This document shows positions 27,801 to 39,839 of a stretch of 64,000 nt of DNA, one piece after another; positions within the stretch are counted from its first letter, which is position 1, and each line of letters starts with the position of its first letter. This DNA comes from Armillaria gallica (taxonomy: Eukaryota; Basidiomycota; Agaricomycetes; Agaricales; Physalacriaceae). The position numbers were made by a program, and so were the translations under genes. The notes under the pieces are model-generated. The model did not search any database and was not told the origin of the DNA. It saw only the letters and a list, made by a program, of their open reading frames with translations. The DNA is taken from NCBI GenBank assembly GCA_037576215.1, contig JBANDB010000007.1:1829001-1893000 (forward strand), in the 5' to 3' direction.

Positions 27801-29900
27801 GAGCAGACGCGAGGAGTGCTCGTCACTTTGATTAGGTCAACTTCGTGGTCCAATGGACTCTTGGTCGCAAACAGTGGGCACCTGCGCTTTACCTGTCTTA
27901 TAACAATACTTTCGCTGATGCACGATTGGAAGGAGAGAAATTGAAGAACTACAGAAGCATCTTTCCTGAACCGAGAAATCGTGATGAGAAGCACGGTTTT
28001 GCCGCAACACTCCTAGAGCTTTTGGGGCAACCCGAGACTGGATTTCATGCCATATCATTGCTTCAATTTATGTCTGCAGAGCTTCACGGTATGTTCTCAG
28101 GCGACTGGTGTCATCCTATCCATTCTGATAATCATGTTAGATGTCATCACCTCATCTGATGTCTATTACAAGGAGCGACTGCTGGACCAGCTGATGTCGA
28201 TGATCCAAGATGGACATCCCAGAGCGAAAGGAACAGCTGTGCTGTGTCTCAGCAACTATTTCAAAGCGGGTAAGCATACTGAAAGTGTAATTTTACATCG
28301 TTAACGACATAATACAGACTCAAAATTCCGTCGAAGCACCTTTCACTTGGAACCCGATCTCATAGTGATACTTACGAATAAACTCTTTGGCATCAATTCC
28401 CACTGCTTTCCTGCTCAGATAGAAGCTGTCAAAACTGCTTTCTTGGCTATAGTCACCCACGGTGCGAACTTGAATGTATTGTTCCTGTGCGAGCTAATGT
28501 TAATGATACTGGCTGCTGGCAACAGATGACTCTGTTGATGAGCTGGCCGATCTCAAGGTCATCAACGCGATTGTCAGGATTTTATGTATAGAGGGATGGT
28601 TTGACTTAGAGGGTGGGTCTGATCTGTTGTACAGAATATTGTCCAGAGGTGTGTTTCGTGTGCCTTGCCCAAAAGCATCTTGCGAAATGACTTCTCCATC
28701 TTAGACGTGAACGACGGGGACATAACCGGGGTGATGGTGTCGGTGGCAAATACTATCATCCGCGAGTTGGTGCTGGGCAGTGTCAGCGGCGACGCTACCT
28801 GTCTGCATCAAACTCAGGCCTTTTTTGTTAGACTATGTCATTATGGTGTGTCATCTCTTATCAGCGCCTAGAATTTCTAAATATTCGTTTGCAGAGAAAT
28901 TGTATACTCTGATGACTGCAAATCAAGATATCATCGACACAATCATTGATGCCATGAATCAGCCACGCCGCCAAGCAAAGGCAGTTACATTCCTGGAACG
29001 GATCGCCAAAGACGGTGAGATGAGTGTGCATTCTACAAATTCAGCCAACTGAACGTCCAGAAAATGCAGGATATGCACGTCAGCTTATGCTTAATATATC
29101 GTTACTTGATAAGATCGCAAAACTTGGTAAAAATATCATTAGGAAGAAAAGCCCTTTGTCCGTCCTAGGGCCTGCCTTCACTGCAGTTGGCAAGAAAACT
29201 GTCGTAGGTGATAGGGGCACCTTGTCGGCTGTCCGGGCTGCCTTGGAGGTGTTTGCTTCCCACGGTATGATTTCAACGTACTAGATGCATTATGTTCTAC
29301 TCACCCTTCGACTAGAGATATTTACTCAGTCGCTTCTAGACGAAAGTGTCTTCCAGGTTATAACAGATGGTATAACAACAGATGTTCTAAAGTTCCGTGA
29401 AGGACATCGTGTTAAAGCGCAGATAGCTGGAGTCAGGTGCTTGCGGGAGCTGGTCAAATTTGGTGCGTGAATTCTTATCAGGCATCGTGAGATTCTCACT
29501 GTCTGTATGTATATAGAAGACGCCCGTCATGTGATACTTAGCGGCGAAATAACCAATGAACTCATAGAACTACTCAGAGCTTACAATGACGAGCCAGATT
29601 CCAGCCAGTGGCTGCGAGGCTGGTCCGATTATGGGGATTTACTGGAGGACACTTTGAAGCAGCTTATGAAGCATGGTGCGACCTTGCTCCACTATTTTTG
29701 GTCTGCTGCTGATGTTTATGCACATAGAAGATGCACAGGAGATTGTCAGCGATCCGAGGAACCTGTCTCTGATAAGGCTGATGCAATTCAGCCCACTGCA
29801 ATCTAATATCCACAGTTGGTCAGAACGCCCGAGGAGGTTGTCGACAGAACAGGATAGTGATCGATGGAGTTTTAGCGAGGGCTCAGTTCGCGCTATTTAG
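24875..29900 (+). pseudogene. Cys-rich DUF2235 (Tle1-like) lipase/ARM-repeat protein, copy B, with in-frame stop
   Basis: A Pro/Ser/Thr-rich leader of about 130 residues precedes a CxCxxxCxCxCPC-type cluster, then the DUF2235 domain (CLDGTSNQFG; GFSRGAYQ; a KVHF..AWDTVSSVG block; SHSDIGGG) and a long ARM/HEAT-like C-terminal half. Exon phases agree with copy A throughout the catalytic domain. A conserved Trp codon is TGA at 26778-26780, in a stretch that clearly aligns with coding sequence of copy A, so it is not intronic. Intron 25839-25896 has a GC donor (gcaagt). The C-terminal tail differs from copy A and has no membrane segment. The first ATG in frame was chosen; other lesions may exist in the ARM half, which I followed less closely. 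If the TGA is a sequencing error, this is a functional gene. Confidence 0.82.
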
Positions 29901-29989
29901 GGCATATCTGTCCTGATTTCTACATGATACTTACTCCCGAATGGACAATATCTAAATATGACAGTGTATCGTTCTCCAGAGACAAGCTC

Positions 29990-30340
29990 GCGTTGTTCCT
30001 GTAGATAAAAAATGCTTACTACCCTTCGCGTGTGTTGGGCTAATGAGACCTTAGGTCGGATAGCGCCTGCAACTAAGCTCGGTTCAAGCAGAAAGTACCG
30101 AAGCGGTTTGCCTTCGAGCTTCCAGCTCAACGTCAACGTTCAACCATTCGCTTTACCATCTGGAGGTGTATGCGGAGGTTTTGGCTTGGTCCACTTCGAG
30201 CGGACAATCGGAAAACATGGAGTTGAAGAGATTCGCGTCATGATGTTTACAGCCAAGGAGAAACATCTATCTTCCCCCCTTACGCGCGTAGCCACATGCC
30301 AGAAGTCATGGCATTCAATCGGTATCTCTTATCCCCTGCG
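29990..30340 (+). repeat. right-end fragment of the interspersed repeat family
   Basis: Shares the ggttcaagc...aagt and acagccaaggagaaacatcta blocks with 45770-45990 and 48430-48640. Only the right end of the family is present. Confidence 0.5.
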
Positions 30341-31440
30341 ATAGAAGTCCACAGGACTTGGATTAATCGTGCACCTTCCATGTAAGATCTGCTACCAGTA
30401 TGCCGGTACAATCATCCGTCTTGATTGCCCTCCCGTCCCCTCTCAAGTCTCGATTCGACTTCCTGCCAACCATTTATCGATGGAGACCTGAGATCAGAAC
30501 GGAACGATGCGTTTTGCTAAACTGCCAGAACTCGGCAGTTCAAATTTTACCTCTCCTTTTAGAGTTGGTGCTGGTGACGCGAAGATACATGTGTGGCTAT
30601 CCCTTCCTCCACCTGGGCGTGCGCAATTCGCCGCCGCCGAGATGAATAGCATTCTTGAGGTACACACATCGGAATTTCACCTGACTCTGCAGCAAGTGAG
30701 AGAATGTGATGAATGGGTGGAAGCATAAGGGAACTATGATGATTCGATGAATGCCTTGCGGGAATTGAATCATCGAGGCTCGAGAAGAGAAGGAAAGGCA
30801 GTCGGGACGGACACTTCTTCCAACGCGCTGGTCACGTATGAGGAGTGTCGTCCGGACAAGCGTAAGAAGGAAGATAACTGTTTGTGAACACCGTTACGCG
30901 AGCCTCTTTGACTCCTTGTTTTCTAGGTCGTCCACTCGGAGCGCACTGAGCTAGAGGTGCGACTTTCCTCTGCGTATGTCATACAGACAGATATTACAGC
31001 GGTTCCCATTGGAATTCGCTTTTGAAAATATTATTCAAGTCGTAGTTGAAGGCACTGTGTCTACTAAAAATCGCATTAGCTCGACCGCACACGACGGGTA
31101 TTCAAAGCGCACCTATCTTCTATTATCTACAGGAAGGAAACGCAAGACATGTGGCATTGCGGTACGGTATTCATTGACTGTGATTTTGTTAAATAAAGAA
31201 AAGATAAATACTATCAAGCATGCAGCCGAGACGATACCTATGAAGTGAAGATCTCTCTTTCCGTCACTCCTTCAGTCCTGTTCCGGCGAGTCGCGTCGTA
31301 TTTCCTGCATATATGGTGGCGAGAGGGTAGCAAGGGAGTCAAACTGGGAAGGTCGTAGTCGCGTGAGAGCCGGCGTTTTCCGCAGGTCAGGCCTAGGCCC
31401 TTTTCCGCGTGAAGCACTGAGCATCACCATCACAGCCACC
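30340..31440. other. no gene recognised
   Basis: Several short open frames without splice support or recognisable family. Part may be more of the right-end repeat sequence, as blocks near 30350 weakly resemble 48690. Confidence 0.4.
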
Positions 31441-32640
31441 GCGTCTTTGCCTCTTGCTACTCTGACAGCGTCGTTGCTCTCGATACCAGATCTTGGACTG
31501 CACGCAGATAGAAATGACGAGCGGGAAAAATCAAGTAGTACACAATTTTACAGGCACAGGCATGTCTTTCGATACTTGCAAAGTTCGAAGTTCATCTAAA
31601 CGTTTTCATAGGGTACCGACAGAGACGATTCACCTAATATGTTCTCGTCAAGATGAATCTACTCCACTAGTACTGGATGTCACCTCCGGGAACTGCTACT
31701 AAGTAGCGCAAACTCTCATCTCGATATCCCAACGGCCTAACAGAGGGAGAGACCGTCCTCGATCTTCTCTGAGGCAGGTACCTGCAGCTCTGTGGAATTA
31801 TGGGAGGTCTTGGATCATGCAGGCGGCGAGGAGGTTAGGGGGCATTAGGCGGGGTGACGGCTTTGAGCGCTAGCGGCCAATGGTGTTCGCCGTTATCATC
31901 GTCCATCATTTTTTGACCATCTGTTAAGGGTGGCCGGTGACATCGCGAACCAACATCCAGAACGTCTTGTTAACACCAAACGACGTCCTCTTTGCTCATC
32001 CAAGGAACACTGCGCGATACATCTCCCTCCCCCATAATCCACACTGGAGTCGCTTCGTCATCGCATGCACGAGACTGGTGCTCCTGCCCAGCATCCCGAT
32101 TTCGGTACCTCGCTTTTGCTTCCGGCCAAGACTGCCCTTTTACTCTGTTCTTCTGGGTCGTCTAGTACGGATACTAGGGAAGCAGTGTGTATGCGCGTCC
32201 TCGTACTCGCGTCAAACCTTAGCGCTCTGAGGGCGCGCCATAATCGGACAATACACATACGTCCATTCTCTCATGTCTCGACAGAGAGGGATGTAGTGTC
32301 TGCAGAGTTTGAAATTCAAATAATGAGCGATGTCGTATGCACGTCGGAGAACCCACCGCGGGATGGTCGACGAATCGATGTGTCGCAGTGCAGACTTTTG
32401 GGTAGACGCGTCCTCTTGGAGAACTCGTAATAGAAAGTGGTTGCTATTCTACCCGTCGTTACTGCACGTGGGCTCGTAGGCAATGGTACGTGGTTAAAGG
32501 TTTTCAATACCAACTTCATTGTCATTCTGATCATTACACAGGCGATGGAACAACGACGACTTTACTCATCACAAGAGCTCTGTATAATGCCATCGTACAG
32601 TCATATACACACTTCAAGTCTTCAAACGTGGTGCTGACAG
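31440..32640 (-). repeat. interspersed repeat copy R5, inverted
   Basis: Reverse-complement copy closely related to R3: the ctctcgataccag block near 31478, the ttttttgaccatctgttaagg block near 31910, the block around ctggtgctcctgcccag near 32070, and the gatcattacacaggcgatgga block near 32528. Confidence 0.62.
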
Positions 32641-32849
32641 AAGGTTAACAGTAGCGAAGGCCCAAACCGGCAAGAAGTTGAAGTATGATGGTTCTGCGGG
32701 ACATCGTGAACGACACGATACCGAGAAACAAGACGTTGTAAATGCGTCTGGATTTCCGCCCGTCTTCACGCTTGTTCTGCGCACTCGTCATAAACGTCGT
32801 GTGATTGAATACACGGAAAGTTTATATACCTTCTTGAGCGATGCAGCCT

Positions 32850-33310
32850 AGTCGAAATTGACAATTGATGCCATTGTTAATATCAAGTTCCGTTTTAGTC
32901 TCATGCCGAGCGAAATTACCTCTTACCGTGACCGACTTTCCTCCATCGGAGACTGTTTCTATCAGCTTTTGTTTCCCTCTCGCAACCAGGCTATTACGCG
33001 CATGTAAGCACGACAAGACCCCGGAACAGGGGTAGAATGTTTGAGATAAGATCCTTACTTCGAGGTATCATCTTTCGTCGCTCTCTGCTGCATGCTTGAT
33101 ATTTATCTTGTTAACTGTTATTGAAGGATGAATGCTTGTTTTGCGGGGCCGGCCTGTTATTTTTCGTCAATATGCTGCATGCATGGGCACCATCACGGAA
33201 TCGACACATGGGTATTACTTCCTGCATCGCGAACGCTCAAATGTCGACGCCAACCCTCAAAGTAGACAGCCCAGGACGACGTATCACCGTCCGGCGCGCT
33301 CTTCTCGAAC
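32850..33310 (+). repeat. interspersed repeat fragment R6
   Basis: Matches 47940-48200: the gagcgaaattacctcttaccgtgac block, then ttgagataagatccttacttcgaggtat near 33040 and the gctctctgctgcatgcttgatat block. Confidence 0.55.
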
Positions 33311-34600
33311 GATGACGACGGGAGGAAAGGTGTATGAATGCAGGAACCGGCGGAAGGATCTAGGGTGATGTGGATGTAAGTACCTCGCTCCTCGCCCACA
33401 CTCAAGGGTAATCACCTTTCCATAGGCTGATCTTGGTCCCTCCCTCCTGATCAATTCGACGTCTGTCCTCAAAGGTAGCGAGCCCACTACCCGCCTGTAT
33501 AGTTGGTGACGTCCATGCCCATGAGCAACATTTCTGCACCCTCCAGACTGCGATTTGACGCTGAGATGATGTAACGTCATCCGGCGAGCAAGGTCTAGAG
33601 TGTGACGGGCGAATGGCGGCAGGGACGAGATGGTGTGGGGAGGGTCGGTAACGGCGGATATTCTGGGGATGGTAAGTACGGCTTCCATTCGCCCACGTCC
33701 ACAGGAATTTTCCGCTCCGTAGCCTGAAGTAAAGCTTTTCCATCCGTATGAATCCCTCCCCTAAACGATGACCTGAAGTAGAAGTGAAACAAATGTCTCT
33801 CATTCAAACGCGAGGTTGGTGTTGTTTCTGCATGTCTGGCAATTGTGGAATTGACTCGAGGCAGCATGATTGACAGGAATGCCCATCCGCCGGAATGACG
33901 GTGAGTTTCGCTTTGTGCTCGATTTCCTGCACTCGTGCTAAATTACTTCTTTTTACCAGCATTTTCGCCGTTCACTCTGCAATATGACGCCCGTGTTCAT
34001 GATTGCGGAACAAACTATTTTGTGCTGCCAATATAAGGAAGGAAGGAGAATAAGTGGTATTTCATATCTTTTCGGCACAATCGGTTCATCCTCAACATCA
34101 ATGCACAGTGCGCATAGATGAGTAAATAATAGTCTTTTCCAAAATAGAAGACCCTCCTTATTGTTCCGCCCCGTAGACCTGGAAAAACGGCCATTCTTCG
34201 GACTCGTACTTGCCGTGGTTGCAGCGGCCCACTTCGCCAAGTCACTTAGAATAAGAAATTCTTAAAATCACTCGTTAAACAACGGTAGGGTACACGATGT
34301 AAAGCAAACCAAAGGACTACGACATGAATCACCCCTAGCTATATGGAAGTCCATGGCTCATGTATGGTAGCAAGTGAATCTGGGCAATGGATGTGGAACT
34401 GGGTAGCGATTGGAAAGAAGTAGCGCAGAAGATGAAAGGCGTAGGTAAGGAGGGACCACAGTAGATGGAAACAAATGATAAGAACGAGGATGAAAAAGTA
34501 TGCTGTCGGTGGATGCCAATTGATGGAGACTCAAACGACATCAAGGCCTTCCACAATTTGAAGAAATGAAGATCAGCAATGTGAAAGCGCTACGGAATAC
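33310..34600. other. no gene recognised
   Basis: Minus-strand frames between 33284 and 33867 are open but show no domain, no consistent splice structure and odd His/Arg/Pro-rich composition. I do not support a gene call. Confidence 0.4.
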
Positions 34601-34623
34601 TACAATCAGACATACAAATTCTT

Positions 34624-34890
34624 TCAAGACACATTGATCTTGACTACGAAATCAGCCCTGCTTGCAGTCTTCTCGCCCTTGCGGACCACGACCGAGTCTT
34701 GGCAGTAGTCGATGAAGAACGCAGGTCCAGTAGGCAAATTGACAGTGTATGTTCCCACGTCACTGAAAGGTTCGTTGAAACGATTGCTCTCTTGGCGTGA
34801 CGACAATAGAACGCTCTGTCCGTGGGGTGTATCGATACTGACGTTAACGGAGCCTGTGTTTTCGATGGTGAAGTCGACTGGGCTCAAGCC
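34624..34890 (-). CDS. small beta-rich hypothetical protein
   Basis: About 88 residues starting MSGLSPVDFTIENTGS and ending KINVS, with alternating hydrophobic residues typical of a small beta-sandwich. An upstream open block (34967-35065) ends at a gtacgc donor and an acceptor lies about 10 bases before this ATG, so a spliced 5' exon is possible, but the phase does not clearly fit. No signal peptide or family is recognised. It stands alone between repeats; codon use looks coding. The downstream ATG is taken as the start by default. Confidence 0.45.
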   Translation of the reverse strand, partial: GLSPVDFTIENTGSVNVSIDTPHGQSVLLSSRQESNRFNEPFSDVGTYTVNLPTGPAFFIDYCQDSVVVRKGEKTASRADFVVKINVS

Positions 34891-34899
34891 GGACATATT

Positions 34900-36680
34900 G
34901 ATTATCTGCTAACAATTTTTTTCAGTATCAGGCTAGTATTGAGAATACTGGCTGCGTACCTTCAGAAATGAAGTTCGGTGCTGAAATAAGTTGCTCGCTA
35001 TCGGCGATACAAGTATTAGTGAAGACGAGTGCAGTAAGGAAGTCGGACATACAGGCTCGAGGATGTCGAGGAAGGTGCTTGTCGCTACGAAAGAGTAGAA
35101 GTAGCAACCGTTTACTTATACCTTAGTGATGATTGGAATTCTCACGGAACGGCCAAGTTTGAATGATAAAGCGGAGCATGTATCAACGGGAAATTCAACG
35201 TTTCTTGAAGACATGTGCTCTTAAAATACATAAATATTAGATGAATCGACTTCCTGAAGTCGCCTGTCTGCGAATCCAGATCAAGTGAGAACGGAGAATG
35301 AAGCTAGAAGTTCCAGATCGATTCTCAATAGTACTAGGTACCGCACCGTTTACAGCTACTATTATTAGGGTCATTATCAGATGTGCACAGTATTCAAAGC
35401 AACAGGCATTTATCGATTATCTTCGTACATGTAGCAGGTGTTTCATTGGATCCTCAGCTTGTTCGACAGCCGTGTCCTCATCCGATTCAGAGAATGACAG
35501 AGACGCCGATATTCTTCCCGATCACTGTGATATGTAGCATACGAATGTGCATGAGCTATTTCACATATCACGGTTCTTCAGTAGGCGATAAGTATAGATC
35601 CCAAAAATTACAGAAAGGACATATGATACTCCGAATGTTTCTGCTTTTTGCCCTGACAGCAAGCATGTTCCAATCTAAAGACATCTCGAACTCTGAAATG
35701 AAAGGTACAACCTCAATGCAATACGCAAATTGGGTCACAAGTGGGGAGCTTTGATTACATCACAGGCTATTTTTGATCAGACAAAAATCGATATGCTCGA
35801 TTCGATGGAATTCGACTTCCCTAAACCTCGCTCTTAATTTAATTCCCTCTAGGCTCTAGCGGATCTCGGATTTTCATCTTCGTGGTTGGCGGGTCGAAAA
35901 ACTCAATTGACGACAGTACTTGCTACTGCTTTCCGATAACTTGGTCACCCAAGATTAATGAATTAATGACGGGTCGACGACGTAGGATGCTTCCGTTGAT
36001 TCTAGATTGTAACTTGGCTTGGCCCCGGAGCTTGGGCTTTGCATGAGGACAGCTTGAGATAGGATGTGAACGAAAAACTTTAAGTTAACTTATAGTCTAT
36101 ATATATGAACTAAGTATACTTATGCCAATGCTGGTGAGGATGTGGCTTCAACAGTACGTACCCGGAGGTCACCGTCCATGATCTTCTGAAAAATCCAAAA
36201 CTCGGCACAATGCAGGCATTATATTTAAACTATCGTTCTACCAGATATCCGAGGCCCAGGTGTTTTTCAAAATTGAGGAAACGGGCCACTTCAGATATTT
36301 GGATTGACACTTCTACCAGTCGATCGATAGTACCTCTCATGAATGTGTTACGAAATATCGAGAGCTTCACTTCGCGAGGTCTTGTGCGAATCAAAGGTCG
36401 AGATATTACAGCAGTGTCGTGGCAGCATTTACAATTAAGCGGGATGCCGCGATGGCTATCTTTTAGATGCCCAAACTTTATAACAGACAGAACATCGATG
36501 CATTGAATTATAACCAGCGACTTCTGATTCTGAGGACGGCAAATTGGCAGGACCCAGGCACCCGCATGTTCCGATTCTTGTGTATACAGATAGATAGATA
36601 GATAACCGGACCAACCGTAAGTTGATGGCAATCAGCCGAGCTGGGGAGGCTCAGGCGACGTAACTGGACACACGTCCGAA
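34900..36680. other. mostly intergenic, no gene recognised
   Basis: AT-rich with a palindromic taagttaactta near 36080 and no supported gene. Plus-strand frames near 35298-35754 lack any recognisable domain. Confidence 0.45.
36586..36604. repeat. GATA microsatellite
   Basis: Four tandem GATA units (agatagatagatagata). Confidence 0.8.
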
Positions 36681-36714
36681 GTACGAATGCCGGCTGAACG
36701 CAGACGTGAGATAT

Positions 36715-36920
36715 TATTTCAGTGCGGTGGAGCAGCGAGGGCTTACCGATGTCAATGGGGGGGCAACCCTTACTTTCGTAACCCAAAGTTCTGTTTTAGT
36801 AGAGCCACGAGCGCCCGAAATCACGCTCTCGACTCCGCCAATACTCATGCTCGAGAACACGAAGACATCTCACAGCAGCAAGCAGGTGCTTAAAGAAGAA
36901 GATGAGGCTGGGGAAAGATC
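36715..36920 (+). pseudogene. 3' exon fragment of a ZNFX1-like gene
   Basis: Matches the last two exons of the full ZNFX1-like gene (12460-12715), including the TGC GG(T/G) GGA codons after a ttttcag-like acceptor and, past the retained last-intron region, the ctcgagaa(t/c)a(t/c)gaagacatctca stretch. Diverged and out of context; a non-coding relic. Confidence 0.72.
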
Positions 36921-36969
36921 ATATGGACAGATCATCGTGCAAAGAACAAGTATCGGTGCAGGAGCAGAG

Positions 36970-37190
36970 CTCAACTGCTTCAATCAGCCCTCTATGCCGC
37001 GGATATCTTTCATGATCAAGGCACGTCTGCTTCTAAGCTATCGAACGTCGTATCCCCGAATGAGAGACTCGATCCTATTCGCAAACGAGGCGTGCCATCA
37101 TCTTCACCGCCTGGCTGAGGCGTCTCCGTCACCTTCACAGAGAAACATGTACCCGTCCGCTACGAAAAAATGCTAACCGTGGAGTAATGG
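36970..37190 (-). pseudogene. 3' exon fragment of the AGC kinase gene
   Basis: Closely matches 53850-54075, the C-terminal coding exon of the kinase (shared cagccctctatgc, cgaacgtcgtat and ggcgtctc(c/t)gtcaccttcac blocks). It directly follows the ZNFX1-like fragment in convergent orientation, as at 12.4-12.85 kb. Confidence 0.78.
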
Positions 37191-37799
37191 TACTGCAGCA
37201 TCAGACTTCGCTCTGCGTATGAACACCCGGGGTATATGTCCACCGTACAATTAGGACGTTCGCTCAGAGCGCCGCCAGAGACGAGTACAGTATACCTTCC
37301 ATCGTCCACCCCAAGCCATCTGCATCAGCCTGCCTGCTTTTCAGACGGCGTATGCTGTGTAAGGGAGGAAAGGAAACAGCAGTCATGGTTGTAAGCCAAA
37401 TGTCGTTCGGCGTTTGCCGCGGGTCCTCTCTCCTCAATCCCTTACAGAGCCGTCGCTATCGCAACTCTTAAGCCTCGCGCTTCATGATCTGGTCTCTCTC
37501 AGTCAATCAAGACACTACACGATTCAGTTTGATCCCCAGAAGAACCTAGTTTGTCGATGATGAGATGAACGGTCCTCTGTTCCGAACGTGTTTTCATCAT
37601 CTATCTTCTCCTTCGTGCCAAATCATCTTCTTACCTCGCCATTTTAGAGACCGTCGTGCCTTTCAATGCGCTGGTCCATTCCAGTCTGCATGCACAAACC
37701 GAAGACCACCAACTTCTCGCCCTCGTTTATTCTATGACCGTTCCCCAATACACGGAGAGACACATCTCACACAAAAAGTATTCGAAATAGAATCCACTG

Positions 37800-37875
37800 T
37801 AAGCACTACCAAGGTTCGAACCTCGGATACAGAGGACATTGCTTCAAAGTCATAGCGCCGTAGTACTCGGTGATG
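37800..37875 (-). repeat. tRNA-like core, degenerate
   Basis: Contains the ggttcgaacctcggatacagagg and catagcgcc blocks of the family in the same order as the other cores. The acceptor stem is lost. Confidence 0.4.
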
Positions 37876-38002
37876 AAATGAATATGTAATCGTCTCGAAA
37901 GATACGCGAGACACAGTTTAGTGCAAAAACTGAGCTATGTCGATGCTGAACATGAACCAGTCTCTTCGTAACCAGGCAAAACCGTAGACACACCGTTGAA
38001 AG

Positions 38003-38075
38003 GACACTATCAGGGTTCAAACCCAGGCTACAGAGGTCATTGCTGCTAGATCATAGTGCGGTGAAACACCAACAA
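38003..38075 (-). repeat. tRNA-like core, one end lost
   Basis: Has gacactatcagggttcaaacccaggct and the following gaggtcattgctgct block; the partner strand of the acceptor stem is not found. Confidence 0.45.
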
Positions 38076-39000
38076 GTAGCATAAGAAGGGTGGCCATCTT
38101 CTCTTTCCACACTGGGAAGGAGGGGCGCTTGCCACCCAGGATTTTATGCATGGCGATGGTTGCGAGTTCTATAGGATAGTCGTCTCGCCTATTCCTAAGA
38201 CTCTGTATTCACGGAGAGGAGGTCGCTTGTGATTTGGGAAGGAGTAGAGACCGCGGCTTGCTCAGAGACGAACAAGGAAACAGGTGACACGCCGTTCGAA
38301 TTAGATGCAGTGTTGTTGTACTCTTCTCTATCGCCAAGACTCAATCCATGGATGCTTGCTCTCCTCAAGGATGGATTTCCGCAGCGGTGTTTTATCAAGG
38401 AGCCATTCGGCGAGGATGTTCCACAGAGCTTTCGTGACGAGAGAGATGTGTGAATTTGTAGCCTGCGTGATAATGAGGACAACGATATTGGTAATGAAAA
38501 ACCGCATACCACAAGGGCACCTCGAGTCCTGGTCGCCAGCGAGAATAATGGCCTCTCTTTCGTTGCGAGTTACACGTCTACCCAAAATGCTACGTCCATC
38601 CCGCCACATTCCGTCGAGCGCGCTGTCACCTGCACGCAGAATAAACTCTACCAGGAAGACGGTGGACAGGATGCTAGCAGATGCCGGTGAACTCTCGTGC
38701 TGCGCCTTCATATCGAGGGTTGGAGGACATGATGGCCTTCGCTCTTTGGTCGGGACCGTATGTTGAGAAGAAAACGAGACGGTCGGAAAATGCCGAACTA
38801 AACTGCCTCTCTCGACCACTCTCACACGACACGAAGGGGTGATGGAATATTCAAGATAGGATCCTCGTACGTCGTGCATACCACATTAATCTCAGTCCAC
38901 TTTTACTAACAGGATGAATGCGTGCTTTCTACAGGAAATATCCCGGAACCGTTACTTCTCTGCATGGCATGTCGCGAAATCTACCGTAGTCAATCAATAT

Positions 39001-39830
39001 ATAGAGACGCCCACCCAGCTCTCAAACTTCCATGACCTGAACACGGCCCTCGATTCCTCTTCGACTGGCACTATGTCGGGGGAGGTACGTTTTTATCATG
39101 ATTCTCGGTGGCTGGGACCAATGTCGTTGCATAGGTGGTCGCGCGCACACAAAGACAGCACGGGAAACGATGTATTGGAAGATGCGACGGACGAAAGGGG
39201 CCACCTACAGGCTGATTCTATTGAGGAGAAACCTACGCAGAGGGAAGAAAAGGTGCGTTCTATCTTAGCCATATACCCGCAGATTATAACCAGAAGATAT
39301 ATTTCTGATAGAGAGCCCTTTCGCGTCTACTTACTGAGGCCCAGCCGATGCACGATACTGGACAAAACACACCGCGAAGCTGCGATATACAAGCGAAATG
39401 GCACGGCTAAAATGAAGGCCGAAAAGACGACGAGTTCGGACTGCGCGATCAATGCGAAGATCTTGGAGGAGATACGGCTGCTGCTCTAAGGTGAGCATAT
39501 TTTAAGTCCATGTAGGTATTTTTACTCATCCTCAGGTAGCGTCATACCCATACGAAGACGAGAATTTGTATTGATCAACGCCGATACCCTCATTTGCCTA
39601 CTGGTTGTAGTCGCCGTAGGACGTGTAACTCTAAGCTCGGCACCGCTTCCAGCTGTCCATCGCCCCCGTAAGTCTGACGGACCTATTAGTATTTGTCACT
39701 TCAATTGCGCTGACATCCCCTGGTTTCTTCAGCCTACATCCTTGCCCCAATTCGGAAGAGGGTTGTTTTGGTATTCTTGGCCCTTGTGGTTTCCTCGATG
39801 ACTCGCCCAATGTTAGTCGCGGATTCATAC
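39001..39830. other. unassigned region with an open frame of unknown meaning
   Basis: A plus-strand frame stays open from the repeat (38914) to 39489, and a possible intron (gtacgt at 39087, catag near 39135) lies inside. The translated sequence matches no family I know and its 5' end lies in repeat DNA. I do not call a gene. Confidence 0.3.
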
Positions 39831-39839
39831 CCGACTCAA

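Larger units (their letters stand above)
37200..39000 (+). repeat. interspersed repeat copy R7 with two tRNA-like cores
   Basis: Parallels 58080-60500: the gtcatggttgtaagccaaat block near 37384, gagatgaacggtcctctgttccgaacgtg near 37562, tRNA-like segments near 37800 and 38003, the acgatattggtaatgaaaaaccgcataccac block near 38482, and the gatcctcgtacgtcgtgc/ttttactaacaggatgaatgc block near 38860-38920. Ends are approximate. Confidence 0.65.

Noticed and set aside
33284..33867. Minus-strand gene with frames of 90-134 codons
   Set aside because: Overlapping frames of similar length on the same strand, His/Arg/Pro-rich composition, and no coherent exon model.
38195..39489. Protein-coding gene(s) in long open frames on both strands
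   Set aside because: Most of this stretch is repeat R7; the frames are not kept between repeat copies and contain no recognisable domain.
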